Notes: generated by a model not told the origin, from the sequence alone. Shown: positions 32,824 through 44,678, numbered from the stretch's first letter. The stretch: 64,000 bases of DNA from Streptomyces sp. NBC_00247 (GCF_036188265.1 NZ_CP108093.1:5228001-5292000); one strand, 5' to 3'. A program made the numbers and translations.

Positions 32824-33534
32824 ATGACTACCCACGACAGTGCCGGTGCGCCCAAGGCGCCCGCCAAGGACCCCTGGGACCTGCCCGACGTCTCCGGACT
32901 CACCGTCGGCGTGCTCGGCGGCACCGGGCCGCAAGGCCGCGGACTCGCCTACCGACTCGCCCGCGCCGGGCAGCGCGTGACCATCGGCTCCCGCGACGCC
33001 GCCCGCGCCGCCGAAGCCGCCGCCGAACTCGGACTCGGCATCGAGGGCGCCGACAACGCCGCGTGCGCGCTCCGCAGCGACATCGTGATCGTCGCCGTGC
33101 CGTGGGAGGGCCACGCCAAGACGCTGGAATCGCTGCGCACGGAGCTCGCCGGCAAGCTCGTCGTCGACTGCGTCAACCCGCTCGGCTTCGACAAGAAGGG
33201 CGCCTACGCCCTCAAGCCGGAGGAGGGCAGCGCCGCCGAACAGGCCGCAGCCCTGCTGCCGGACTCCCGGGTCACCGCCGCCTTCCACCACCTCTCGGCG
33301 GTGCTGCTCCAGGACGCCGCCGTCGACGAGATCGACACCGACGTGATGGTGCTGGGCGAGGCCCGCGCCGACACCGACATCGTGCAGGCCCTCGCCGGCC
33401 GGATCGCCGGCATGCGCGGCGTCTTCGCCGGACGGCTGCGCAACGCCCACCAGGTCGAATCGCTCGTCGCCAACCTGATCTCGGTCAACCGCCGGTACAA
33501 GGCACACGCGGGACTGCGCGCCACCGACGTGTGA
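32824..33534 (+). CDS. npdG: F420H2:NADP+ oxidoreductase (NADPH-dependent F420 reductase)
   Basis: 236 residues. The NADP-binding motif VGVLGGTGPQGRGLAYRLA is followed by TIGSRDAARAAEAA, where Ser-Arg selects the 2'-phosphate of NADP. SDIVIVAVPWEGH, VDCVNPLGFDKKG and AFHHLSAVLL complete the family pattern. It balances reduced F420 and NADPH for F420-dependent enzymes. TAGTGT ends seven bases before ATG 32824 without a ribosome binding site, so it is probably leaderless. Confidence 0.93.
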   Translation: MTTHDSAGAPKAPAKDPWDLPDVSGLTVGVLGGTGPQGRGLAYRLARAGQRVTIGSRDAARAAEAAAELGLGIEGADNAACALRSDIVIVAVPWEGHAKTLESLRTELAGKLVVDCVNPLGFDKKGAYALKPEEGSAAEQAAALLPDSRVTAAFHHLSAVLLQDAAVDEIDTDVMVLGEARADTDIVQALAGRIAGMRGVFAGRLRNAHQVESLVANLISVNRRYKAHAGLRATDV

Positions 33535-33640
33535 TCCGTAGCGGACGCCCCGCGCCCGGGGGCGTACCCGCGGCGGAACGGATCGGGGCATGAGGGACAC
33601 TGGACGGGACCGCGCGCCACCCCGGACAGGAGCCTCCCCC

Positions 33641-33814
33641 ATGCCCCGCATCGCCCTCTACTCCCTCGTCGTCTGCGTCCTCGCCGTCGTCGCGGCGGTG
33701 GTCTCCTTCGCCCAGGGCAGCCTGCTGGGCATCCTCTGGGTGCTGGTGGCGGGGCTCTCGTCCAACATGGCCTGGTACTACGTGCGCCGTCACCGCCTGA
33801 CCACCGGCGGCTGA
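33641..33814 (+). CDS. Small two-helix membrane protein
   Basis: 57 residues. Helix 1 spans about residues 5-22 (LYSLVVCVLAVVAAVVSF) and helix 2 about 28-46 (LLGILWVLVAGLSSNMAWYY), ending in a basic tail. ATG 33641 follows CAGGAG by eight bases; an upstream in-frame ATG at 33590 adds non-conserved-looking residues. Function unknown. The following 145 bases up to the insertion sequence hold no gene. Confidence 0.65.
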   Translation: MPRIALYSLVVCVLAVVAAVVSFAQGSLLGILWVLVAGLSSNMAWYYVRRHRLTTGG

Positions 33815-33959
33815 CCGCGACGGACGGCCCGGGACCGGGACGCGAATCGCGGGGTCAGTACACCTCAAGCGTGCTGCGAAAGCCCCGTCCGTCCGGCGAC
33901 GCCCGGCACGCACGCTCGCCGCGCTGCCGGGATCGCCCCGACACATCTGTCAGAGACGG

Positions 33960-33967
33960 CCTAAGGG
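33960..33967. repeat. Left target-site duplication of the IS element
   Basis: CCTAAGGG, repeated exactly at 35482-35489 on the other side of the element. Eight bases fits the IS4 family. Confidence 0.8.
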
Positions 33968-33984
33968 CCAAGGCCGTGAAGTTA
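33968..33984. repeat. Left terminal inverted repeat
   Basis: CCAAGGCCGTGAAGTTA, the exact reverse complement of 35465-35481. It contains the TAA stop of the transposase (33982-33984). Confidence 0.88.
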
Positions 33985-35346
33985 AGACGTGGGCGTTGGC
34001 GTCAAGATCTTGATGTTGAGGGTGGCTGTGTGGGTGTGCCGGTCGACTCTGAGGCTTTTGTATGCGTATCGGGATAGGGGTCGTTTCACCGCTCGGGGGC
34101 TGACGCGGAGGCGGCGGGCGGGCATGAGCTGGTCCAGGACGGCTCGGCCGATCGTTCCGACGAGGTCGATCGCGGTGTCGGCGATGATGCCTGCGGCTCG
34201 GACGATCTGATCGCGGGCGCATCGTAGTGCGACGCTGAAACTTCCCCGGTCGGGGTCGGCTCCGGGTGTGGTCCCGGTGGCGTCGGCGATCGCGATCCGC
34301 AGGGCCTGGTAGGCGCTCAGGAGGGCGTAGACCTCCTGGGAGATGCCTGCACAGGTCTGGGAGCGCAGGACTCGTCGGCCCAGCATCGACTTCTTGATCG
34401 CGAAGTAGGCAGACTCCACTTCCCATCGCTCGTGATAGAGGCTGACCAGGTCGGATGCCGGGTATCGGTGGTGGTCGAGGAGGCTGGTGGCCATTCGGTA
34501 GAGGCCGGTCGTGCGGCCCTGGCTGGTGATGATGGTGATCTCGCATTCGATGATGCGGACTTCGAGGCCGCCGAAGCGGGAGAGGTGGGAGCCGTCCTCG
34601 AAACGCTCCAGGACCGGAGGTCTGCGGGCGGCCGAGATACGGGCCAGGAAGGCGGCCTCGGTGCCGGCGACGGCGGTCAGGAACGGATTGCCGGAGAAGC
34701 CCCGGTCGAGAAGGACGATCATTCCCGCGTGCAGGGAACGGGTCAGTCGTGTGCCGTAGACGGTTTCGCCGCTGGTGCGGGGGCCGAAGGCGGCGTCCAG
34801 GACCGCGCGGGTGCCGCAGGCCACCAGCGCGGTCAGGCAGATCTGCGGGTAGCCGGAGGTCCCGTACTGGTTGGTGATCCCGCCCAGACGGGCCCGGTGC
34901 AGCGGGCTGTCGGGGACGTCGAGGCAGGTACCGTCGATCGCGACGGTCAGCAGGCCCTTGAAATGGGCGCCGGCGGTACGGATCGCCGTGGCCGGCCCGC
35001 GCAACAGGTCGAACAGGGCCTGCATGGGACGCGCCCCCAGGCGTGTCCGGGCGTGCCAGAGCGCCGTGCCGGTCACGTTCGCGACCGGTATCGCCTCCAG
35101 TGAGGCAGTGAGCTTGCGCCAGACCGCCAGGTAGCCGCAGTCGTCGAAAAGGGCCGCGGCCAGCAGCAGGTAGACCACCACCCGGGCAGGGATCTTCCGC
35201 AGCCGCTGCTGGACCGCACCTGTTTCGGCAAGGGCCGCGTCGACCATCTCGAACGGGACGATCCGGGTGAGTTCCCCCAGATGCCCGGGAGCGAACAGGC
35301 CCTTGGCTACCGTGATTTCACTCGTGATGACACACTGATCGGACAG
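33982..35346 (-). CDS. IS4-family DDE transposase
   Basis: About 454 residues from CTG 35346, which follows GGAGG with five-base spacing; the frame stays open to 35448 (488 residues) but the extra part reads as non-coding. An N-terminal IS4-type helical domain is followed by the DDE core: TVAIDGTCLDVPDS (first Asp), IVLLDRGFSGN (second Asp) and LYHERWEVESAYFAIKKSM, which carries the Y-R-E-K signature with the catalytic Glu. No frameshift or stop, so it is probably active. The stop codon lies inside the terminal repeat. Confidence 0.9.
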   Translation of the reverse strand: MSDQCVITSEITVAKGLFAPGHLGELTRIVPFEMVDAALAETGAVQQRLRKIPARVVVYLLLAAALFDDCGYLAVWRKLTASLEAIPVANVTGTALWHARTRLGARPMQALFDLLRGPATAIRTAGAHFKGLLTVAIDGTCLDVPDSPLHRARLGGITNQYGTSGYPQICLTALVACGTRAVLDAAFGPRTSGETVYGTRLTRSLHAGMIVLLDRGFSGNPFLTAVAGTEAAFLARISAARRPPVLERFEDGSHLSRFGGLEVRIIECEITIITSQGRTTGLYRMATSLLDHHRYPASDLVSLYHERWEVESAYFAIKKSMLGRRVLRSQTCAGISQEVYALLSAYQALRIAIADATGTTPGADPDRGSFSVALRCARDQIVRAAGIIADTAIDLVGTIGRAVLDQLMPARRLRVSPRAVKRPLSRYAYKSLRVDRHTHTATLNIKILTPTPTS

Positions 35347-35432
35347 CGGAGCCTCCGGTGCTGTGAACGGCTGTCTTGGTCGACTGCCAGTTCTACCGGG
35401 GCTCCGCTTCTCACGTCCCGGATCGCACCAGA

Positions 35433-36302
35433 TCAACCCACACGCCAACCCGTCCCCCGAGCCGTAACTTCACGGCCTTGGCCTAAGGGCTGTCCCGCCA
35501 GAGCCGTGCAGCGGGGGTCCTGCTGATCGGTGAACTCCCGCCAGAAGCGGTAGAGGTCCTGCCCGCAGTACGTCTCGAAGTCGCTGACCCCCAGCCCCCG
35601 CAGCAGTGCGTCGACGGCGTCGAAGAACACGCCGTTCACCTCCGGCACCCACAGCAGCGCGAACACCGCGATCAGCCCGAACGGTGCGAAGGGCTCCACC
35701 TGGCGCCGCACCCGGTACGACAGCCAGGGCTCGATCACCCCGTACCCGTCCAGCCCCGGCACCGGTACGAAGTTCAGGATCGCGGCCGTGATCTGGAGCA
35801 TCGCCAGGAACGCCAGCGCGAACCGGAACCCGAGCGGCACCCCGTCGAGGCCGCCCAGCCAGAACGGCGCCGTGCAGACGACGGCGAACGCGACGTTCGT
35901 CAGCGGGCCCGCCGCCGAGATCAGGCTGTGCTTCCAGCGGCCCCGGATGCGGCCCCGCTCGATGTACACGGCACCGCCGGGCAGCCCGATGCCCCCCATG
36001 ATCACGAAGAGCACCGGCAGCACGATGCTGAGCAGCGCGTGCGTGTACTTCAACGGGTTGAGCGTCAGATAGCCCTTCGCCCCGATCGAGATGTCCCCGC
36101 TGTGCAGCGCGGTCCGGGCGTGCGCGTACTCGTGGAGGCAGAGCGAGACGATCCAGGCACCGGTGACGAAGAGGAAGACGGCGAACCCGGTCTGCTCGGC
36201 GAACCCCGTCCACACGGCCGCGCCGGCGGCGGCCGTGACGGCGGCGATCCCGAGGAAGACCGGGCTGACGCGCCGGTCGTTGCGGCTGATCCCAGTGGTC
36301 AT
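35433..36302 (-). CDS. M50-family site-2 protease with IS-altered C-terminus
   Basis: 289 residues from ATG 36302. About six membrane helices; zinc ligands in SLCLHEYAHARTAL (HExxH) and the third ligand in NFVPVPGLDGYGVI (LDG) are intact, so intramembrane proteolysis should be possible. The natural end was ...AGQPLGRL and a TGA stop; the IS replaces RL with 15 residues (QGREVTARGTGWRVG) read from its right end. The frame is also open upstream into a pseudogene, so the true start rests on the ATG next to VSPVFLG-type sequence. Substrate unknown; related proteins cleave anti-sigma factors or handle envelope stress. Confidence 0.87.
   Translation of the reverse strand: MTTGISRNDRRVSPVFLGIAAVTAAAGAAVWTGFAEQTGFAVFLFVTGAWIVSLCLHEYAHARTALHSGDISIGAKGYLTLNPLKYTHALLSIVLPVLFVIMGGIGLPGGAVYIERGRIRGRWKHSLISAAGPLTNVAFAVVCTAPFWLGGLDGVPLGFRFALAFLAMLQITAAILNFVPVPGLDGYGVIEPWLSYRVRRQVEPFAPFGLIAVFALLWVPEVNGVFFDAVDALLRGLGVSDFETYCGQDLYRFWREFTDQQDPRCTALAGQPLGQGREVTARGTGWRVG
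35465..35481. repeat. Right terminal inverted repeat
   Basis: TAACTTCACGGCCTTGG, the exact reverse complement of 33968-33984. It is translated in the extended M50 protease frame. Confidence 0.88.
35482..35489. repeat. Right target-site duplication of the IS element
   Basis: CCTAAGGG, the second copy of the eight-base target; it lies within the last codons of the M50 protease gene. Confidence 0.8.
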
Positions 36303-36416
36303 GCGACGAGAGTAGGCGCACCCGCCCCGCGGCCTCCGGCCCGCCCGGCATTTCTCCCTCGGCCCTTGGCGGCGCGCCTTCGGGTGGCGCGTCTTCGGGC
36401 GGCGCCTCTTCTCCTG

Positions 36417-37067
36417 CACCCGTTCGGGCATGGTGAAGGTCGCGGTCAGCCCCGCGTCGTCCGCGCAGCCCAACTCGCGGGCGAGCGAGAGGGAGACGGC
36501 GTGCAGGACGTCGAGGTTCTCCTCGCGGATGGTCCCGTCACTGCCCGCAGGGAGGCTGCGGTTGTACAACTCGCCTTCGACCAGCCAAGGTTCACCGTGA
36601 GACGTGGTGAAGCTTGGCTGGTGCAGTTCATGAAGAGGACGGCCGACTGCGGGCGGGACAGGGCCATGGCGCCCATCCGGTACCGGGTGAACTGCGGGGC
36701 CGCAGAGGCAGGGAGCTCGTCGGGGAGCGAGAAGGCGACCGAGGTCGGTCGCGCGGCGCCCGCCGGTCCGTGGACACGGCGGACGAAGGAGTCGTTCCCA
36801 CCCGAGGCGCGGCCGGTGACGAGTGCCTCGGCGGTGTCCCGTATGCCGTGCGAGGACCCCTGGACGTCCAGCTTCCGGGCCCCGACGAGGTCCAGCAGCG
36901 CGCGTTCCGCGTCATCCGGGAGATTGAGCCCGCAGAAGGTGGCGGGGGCGGTGGCTTCCTTCGTACTGTCCTTCGCGTCACAGTCTCCGAGGGGGGCCAT
37001 CAGCAGACCGGCCGCCACCGCGACTCCGTATGCCGCCGCCGACGCATGTCCTTGTGCACTTGCTCAT
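36417..37067 (-). pseudogene. Frameshifted lipoprotein-like gene
   Basis: Coding-like sequence is split over frames. ATG 37067 starts MSKCTRTC; a shift near 37045 gives ASAAAYGVAVAAGLLMAPLG, a signal-peptide core; the same frame continues through FCGLNLPDDAERALLDLVG to SRPQSAVLFMNC; a second shift near 36628 leads to GEPWLVEGELYNRSLPAGSD and ELGCADDAGLTATFTMPERV. No stop follows, and the last frame runs into the M50 protease. Each part alone looks like a secreted hypothetical protein. Two sequencing errors are the main alternative. The 37068-37380 gap to the next gene holds nothing else I can support. Confidence 0.6.
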
Positions 37068-37380
37068 TCTCCGGTCTGGGGAAGTTCCGCCCAGCCCATG
37101 AGTGAAGCCTCCCCCGTACGAAGATTCCATCGCGGAACTCTTTTGCGGGGGCGAGGCGGACAGTTGCACCTGTGCGCGCGAGTCCGACATGTCGCGCCTA
37201 TGGTGCGGGGGAAGGGAGTGCTTCCCGGTCGGCCGTGAGGGTCCGGCTGGTGGAGGATCCGACGCCGGTGACCCCGGAGCGTGATCGCGCGGGCGCGGAG
37301 GGTCATGCGACGGCTCGCGAGCTATCGGAATATATCGGGTGGCTGTGCGATCTCCGATCTCCTTCACGGACAATGGCCCC

Positions 37381-40875
<3,495 letters not shown>

Positions 40876-40877
40876 AG

Positions 40878-40900
40878 GCCGTCCCGCCGGAGGGGACGGC
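40878..40900 (+). terminator. Hairpin after the BTAD regulator
   Basis: GCCGTCCC (40878-40885) pairs with GGGACGGC (40893-40900), beginning three bases after the stop codon. Confidence 0.55.
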
Positions 40901-40999
40901 GAGGCCTCGGAGCGACACGCCCGTCCCGGCCAGGTCCGCAGGGGGCCAAGGGCCAGGTGCTTGCCTGTTCCCCCCGATCCGACCGGAAGGGCGGCAGAG

Positions 41000-41395
41000 A
41001 TGGGCGTTCACGAGATCGGTCCACGCATGGTGGGCGAGAGGCTGATGTACAACCGGGCGGTCCGGGTCGAATCTCCCCGGAGCTGGCTCTTCGTCTCCGG
41101 GCACGAGGCCCGCGACGACGACGGCGCCATCGCCTGCGCGGGGGACATGGCCGGGCAGATGAGGCTCACCCTGCGACGGCTCGGGCAGACCGTCGCCGAA
41201 GCGGGGATGACGATGGCGGACGTCGTGCAGATGCGCGTCTTCACCACCGACCTGGCCGGCTGCAAGGCCCACTACACGGTCCTCATGGACGAACTCGCCG
41301 CGGTCAGCTGCCGTCCGGCCAGCCTTCTGGCAGAGGTCAGCGCCCTGTCCGACCCCGACATGCTCATCGAGATCGAGGCCGTCGCGGTGTGCTGA
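41000..41395 (+). CDS. RidA (YjgF/UK114) family protein
   Basis: 131 residues from ATG 41000, with GGAAGG eight bases upstream. Trimeric RidA fold: WLFVSGHEARDDDGAIACAG, MAGQMRLTLRRLGQTVAEAG, DVVQMRVFTTDLAGC and SALSDPDMLIEIEAVAV. Canonical RidA deaminates reactive enamines/imines and uses an Arg near the C-terminus (RxxVxV region); here the corresponding segment reads PDMLIEIEAVAV, so it may belong to a non-deaminase Rid subgroup. Single gene, closed by a 22-bp hairpin. Confidence 0.85.
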   Translation: MGVHEIGPRMVGERLMYNRAVRVESPRSWLFVSGHEARDDDGAIACAGDMAGQMRLTLRRLGQTVAEAGMTMADVVQMRVFTTDLAGCKAHYTVLMDELAAVSCRPASLLAEVSALSDPDMLIEIEAVAVC

Positions 41396-41505
41396 GCCGT
41401 CCCGCCGCACCTCCTGCGAGGGCCTGTTCGCACGCAGGAGCGCAAGGCCGGTACGTACGGGCCGAGTTCGGAGCCCGGTCCGGCGTGCGTGCAGCCGCGA
41501 CCGGA

Positions 41506-41558
41506 CCCGCGGGTTTCTCCGTCCGCCCGACTCCGGGGCGGACGGAGAAACGCGCGGG
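41506..41558. terminator. 22-bp hairpin between ridA-like and drrB-like genes
   Basis: Inner arms 41513-41528 and 41536-41551 (16 bp perfect, loop GACTCCG), extended by CCCGCG (41506-41511) and CGCGGG (41553-41558) across a single mismatch. It is convergent and should terminate both strands. Confidence 0.8.
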
Positions 41559-41566
41559 CCGGGCCG

Positions 41567-42415
41567 TCAGCCGGCCTTGCGGAACTTGGCGACGGCCAGC
41601 GGAGCCATCACGACGGTGATGATGCCGGCCCAGGCGAGGGTCACCCACACCGAGTGGGCGATCGGGCCGCCCATCATCAGACCGCGCGCCGCGTCGGCGA
41701 GGTTCGACAGCGGGTTGTACTCGGTGAACGTCTGGAGCCAGCCCGGCATCGTCTGGGTCGGCGCGAAGATGGAGGATCCGAACTGCAGGGGCATCAGCAC
41801 CAGCATTCCCGTCGCCTGGACCGCTTGGGCCGTCTTCATGGCCAGCCCGAGCAGGATGAAGATCCACATGATGGCGGCGCCGAACACCGCCGAGAGCGCG
41901 ACGGCTTCGAGCAGACCGAGGAACGAGGTCTGGATCTCCATGCCGAGCGCGAAGCCCATCGCCAGCAGGATGATGGTGGCGACCATCATCCGGCCCAGCT
42001 CCACCACGATCTTCGCGATCAGCACCGAGGACCGGGCGATCGGCATCGTGCGGAACCGGTCCATGACGCCCTTGCGGAAGTCGTCGTTGACCCCGGTGCC
42101 CACGGCGGAGGCGATGTTCATCCCCATCATGGCCATCAGGCCGGGGATCAGGTAGTTGAGGTACTCCTCCCGCCCGCCGCCGAGCGAGCCGCCGACCGAG
42201 CCGCCGAAGACGTACGTGAACAGCAGCGTGAAGATGACCGGCATCAGGAGCGCGTCGAACATCGACTCGGGGTCTTTTTTGATCTGGAGCAGGTTGCGCC
42301 GGGTCAGCGCCCCGATGTGGCGCAGGTTGGCGCGCAGCCCGATCTTCCCCTCGCCGCTCACGGGCCGGACCGGCGCCTGGCCGGTGGGGGACTTCGTCAG
42401 CGTCGTCGTACTCAT
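41567..42415 (-). CDS. DrrB-like ABC-2 exporter permease
   Basis: 282 residues with six membrane helices. The N-terminal cytoplasmic segment ends in LTRRNLLQIKKDPESMFDAL, and GNSIFAPTQTMPGWLQTF-type sequence before NPLSNLADAARGLM matches daunorubicin-resistance permeases (EF/NPLS motif). The ATG overlaps the ATPase stop by four bases. Probably exports a hydrophobic drug or lipid. Confidence 0.9.
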   Translation of the reverse strand: MSTTTLTKSPTGQAPVRPVSGEGKIGLRANLRHIGALTRRNLLQIKKDPESMFDALLMPVIFTLLFTYVFGGSVGGSLGGGREEYLNYLIPGLMAMMGMNIASAVGTGVNDDFRKGVMDRFRTMPIARSSVLIAKIVVELGRMMVATIILLAMGFALGMEIQTSFLGLLEAVALSAVFGAAIMWIFILLGLAMKTAQAVQATGMLVLMPLQFGSSIFAPTQTMPGWLQTFTEYNPLSNLADAARGLMMGGPIAHSVWVTLAWAGIITVVMAPLAVAKFRKAG

Positions 42416-43422
42416 GCGGCGACCTCCTCGTCGGTCGGAACGGCGGCGGAAGAGGTCTTGCCGCCGGTGATGGCGAGGAAGACCTCGTCCAGGCTGGGCA
42501 GGGCGGTGGCGACGTGCGCGAGCGAGAAGCCGCGCGTTCCCAGCAGGCCGATGACGGCCGTCAGCTGCTGGTCACTCAGGATCGGTACGTACAGCAGGCC
42601 CTCGTCCGGGACCGCCTGCGCGCCGGAGATCCCGTCGAGCCCCGTCTCGTGCAGGGCGCGCGTCATCGCGGGCAGGTCGGCCGGGTCGGACGGGCGGATC
42701 TGGAGGGTGCGGCCGCCGACCTTCGCCTTCAGCTCGTCGACGCCGCCGCGCGCGATGATGCGGCCCTTGTCGATCACCGTCAGCTCACTGGCGAGCTGCT
42801 CGGCCTCCTCCATGTACTGCGTGGTGAGCAGCACGGTCGCCCCCTCGGCGACCATCCGCTGCACCTCGTCCCAGACCTCGTTGCGGGTACGCGGGTCGAG
42901 GCCCGTCGTCGGCTCGTCCAAGTAGAGGACCGCGGGGCGGCCGATCATGGAAGCGGCCAGGTCGAGCCGGCGGCGCATACCGCCGGAGTAGTCCATCGCG
43001 GGGCGCCGGGCCGCCTCGGTGAGGGAGAACCGCTCCAGCAGCTCGTCGGCGCGGCTGCGGGCCTCCTTGCGGGGCAGGTCGAGGAGCCGGCCGATCATGT
43101 AGAGGTTCTCCCAGCCGGAGAGCTTCTCGTCGACGGAGGCGTACTGGCCGGTCAGGCCGATGGTGCGGCGCAGCTGCCTGGGCTGCTTGACCACGTCGTA
43201 GCCGGCGACGATCGCGTGGCCCGCGTCGGGCACGATGAGCGTGGAGAGGGCGCGTACCAGCGTCGTCTTGCCCGCGCCGTTCGGGCCGAGAACACCGAGC
43301 ACGGTGCCCTCGCGCACGTCGAGGTCGACACCGTCCAGTGCCTTGGTGGTGCCGTAGTGCTTCACCAGCCCCCGTACTTCGATGGCGATTCCGCGCCCGG
43401 GGTTCATGTCGTTTCGCGTCAT
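42412..43422 (-). CDS. DrrA-like ABC exporter ATP-binding protein
   Basis: 336 residues from ATG 43422; ATG 43431 is also possible, and neither has a good ribosome binding site. Walker A GPNGAGKTTL, signature YSGGMRRRLDLAASM, Walker B VLYLDEPTTGLDPR, His switch LLTTQYMEEAEQL, and a C-terminal DrrA regulatory domain ending ...FLAITGG. It powers the adjacent permease. Palindromes at 43458-43478, about 40 bases upstream, may be its operator. Confidence 0.9.
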   Translation of the reverse strand: MTRNDMNPGRGIAIEVRGLVKHYGTTKALDGVDLDVREGTVLGVLGPNGAGKTTLVRALSTLIVPDAGHAIVAGYDVVKQPRQLRRTIGLTGQYASVDEKLSGWENLYMIGRLLDLPRKEARSRADELLERFSLTEAARRPAMDYSGGMRRRLDLAASMIGRPAVLYLDEPTTGLDPRTRNEVWDEVQRMVAEGATVLLTTQYMEEAEQLASELTVIDKGRIIARGGVDELKAKVGGRTLQIRPSDPADLPAMTRALHETGLDGISGAQAVPDEGLLYVPILSDQQLTAVIGLLGTRGFSLAHVATALPSLDEVFLAITGGKTSSAAVPTDEEVAA

Positions 43423-43457
43423 GTCCACCATGGGACCAGACGCGGCCGACAGTTCAC

Positions 43458-43478
43458 CGATATATCGCCTACAGGCGA
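43458..43478. promoter_or_regulatory. Overlapping palindromes upstream of the DrrAB-like operon
   Basis: CGATATATCG (43458-43467) overlaps TCGCCT-AC-AGGCGA (43465-43478). Both are perfect inverted repeats in an AT-richer patch and lie 36-56 bases before the ATPase start. This is consistent with a PadR- or TetR-type site, though no such regulator gene is adjacent. Confidence 0.45.
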
Positions 43479-43501
43479 GCGCCAATCCGCCGACAGGCAT
43501 G

Positions 43502-43538
43502 CGTCAGCCCGCCGATGGGGGATGTCGGCGGGCTGACG
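43502..43538. terminator. 14-bp hairpin downstream of panB
   Basis: CGTCAGCCCGCCGA (43502-43515) pairs perfectly with 43525-43538 around a 9-base loop, 87 bases beyond the panB stop codon on the minus strand. It separates panB from the DrrAB-like operon. Confidence 0.7.
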
Positions 43539-43624
43539 GTGGTGCCGGAGGTGGCTGTGTGACCGGCGTGGCGGGTGGGACCCGCAGAGCCGGGGGTGGG
43601 CTTGGGCGGAGGCCGCCCGCGCCG

Positions 43625-44530
43625 TCAGTGGAAGGTGTGCTCGGGCGCCGGGAACGTACCGCCGACGACCTCGCCCGCGAACTCCTTCGCCGCGTCGCCC
43701 ATGACCCGGCGCAGGTCCGCGTACTGCTTGGTGAAGCGCGGCACCTTGCCGCCCGTCAGTCCCACCATGTCGGTGTAGACGAGCACTTGGGCGTCCGTGT
43801 CCGGACCGGCGCCGATCCCGACGGTCGGGATGTGCAGGGTGCGGGTGATCTCGGCGGCCAGTTCGGCCGGCACCAGTTCCAGGACGACCGCGAACGCCCC
43901 CGCGTCCTGTACGGCCTTGGCGTCCCGCAGCAGCTGGTGCGCGCCCTCCTCGCCGCGCCCCTGCACCCGGTACCCCATGGCGTTGACCGACTGCGGGGTG
44001 AGGCCGATGTGGGCCATGACCGGGATGCCGGACTCGACCAGCAGCCGGATCTGGTCGAGGCTGCGCTCGCCGCCCTCCAGCTTCACGGCGCCGACCCCGG
44101 CCTCCTTGACCAGCCGGGTGGCGCTGCGGAGCGCCTGGACGGGTCCCTCCTGGTACGAACCGAAGGGCAGGTCGCCGACGACCAGGGCGCGCTTGGTGCC
44201 CCGTACGACGGCGGCCGACAGCATGGTGATCTCGTCCATCGTGACGGGCACGGTGGTCTCGTAGCCGAGGTGGCAGTTCCCCATGGAGTCGCCGACGAGC
44301 AGGACCGGGATGCCGGCCTCGTCGAAGACGGACGCGGTCATCGCGTCGTAGGCGGTCAGCATGGGCCACTTCTCCCCGCGCGCGGTGGCGGCGGCGATGT
44401 CGTGGACGGTGATGCGGCGGGTGCTCTTGCCCCCGTACAGCGCTTTGCCGCTGTCGGAGGGGGAGTGCCCGGTGGGGGCAGACTGATTCTGCGCAGCGTT
44501 GAGCGACATGGCCAACGGCTCCTTCGTCAT
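43625..44530 (-). CDS. panB: 3-methyl-2-oxobutanoate hydroxymethyltransferase
   Basis: 301 residues from ATG 44530, with ATG 44509 (MSLNAAQ) as an alternative. The TIM-barrel enzyme's signatures are intact: WPMLTAYDAMTASVFDEAGI, LLVGDSMGNCHLGYETTVPV with Mg-binding Asp residues, VKLEGGERS, VMAHIGLTPQSVNAMGYRVQ and TVGIGAGPDTDAQVLVYTDM. It adds a hydroxymethyl group from methylene-THF to ketoisovalerate, the first committed step to pantothenate and CoA. No other pan genes are in the window. Confidence 0.95.
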   Translation of the reverse strand: MTKEPLAMSLNAAQNQSAPTGHSPSDSGKALYGGKSTRRITVHDIAAATARGEKWPMLTAYDAMTASVFDEAGIPVLLVGDSMGNCHLGYETTVPVTMDEITMLSAAVVRGTKRALVVGDLPFGSYQEGPVQALRSATRLVKEAGVGAVKLEGGERSLDQIRLLVESGIPVMAHIGLTPQSVNAMGYRVQGRGEEGAHQLLRDAKAVQDAGAFAVVLELVPAELAAEITRTLHIPTVGIGAGPDTDAQVLVYTDMVGLTGGKVPRFTKQYADLRRVMGDAAKEFAGEVVGGTFPAPEHTFH

Positions 44531-44678
44531 CTCGAGGCACCCTGACGGCGTCCCCGGATCCCTTCCATGGTGGCATCCCCCGGCGGTGCGCGGGAAGTGG
44601 GCCCCCGGATCGCCTTCCGCCGGATCGCCGGGCGGGGCGGGGGAGGCGGACGGGCGGAGGGCCGAAAAAGGTAAAGAG

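Larger units (their letters stand above)
33968..35481 (-). mobile_element. IS4-family insertion sequence, intact, 1514 bp
   Basis: Terminal 17-bp perfect inverted repeats (33968-33984 and 35465-35481, outer end CCAAGG) bracket one transposase gene on the minus strand and are flanked by the 8-bp duplication CCTAAGGG. G+C is visibly lower than in the neighbours. Removing the element and one duplication joins an M50 protease frame to the stop codon CTC-TGA, so the insertion point lies two codons before the original stop. The intact ends suggest a recent insertion that may still be mobile. Confidence 0.92.

Noticed and set aside
36978..37373. 131-codon minus-strand frame upstream of the BTAD gene
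   Set aside because: Low-complexity Pro/Ser/Arg sequence covering a promoter region; only its final part (from ATG 37067) coincides with the pseudogene's start.
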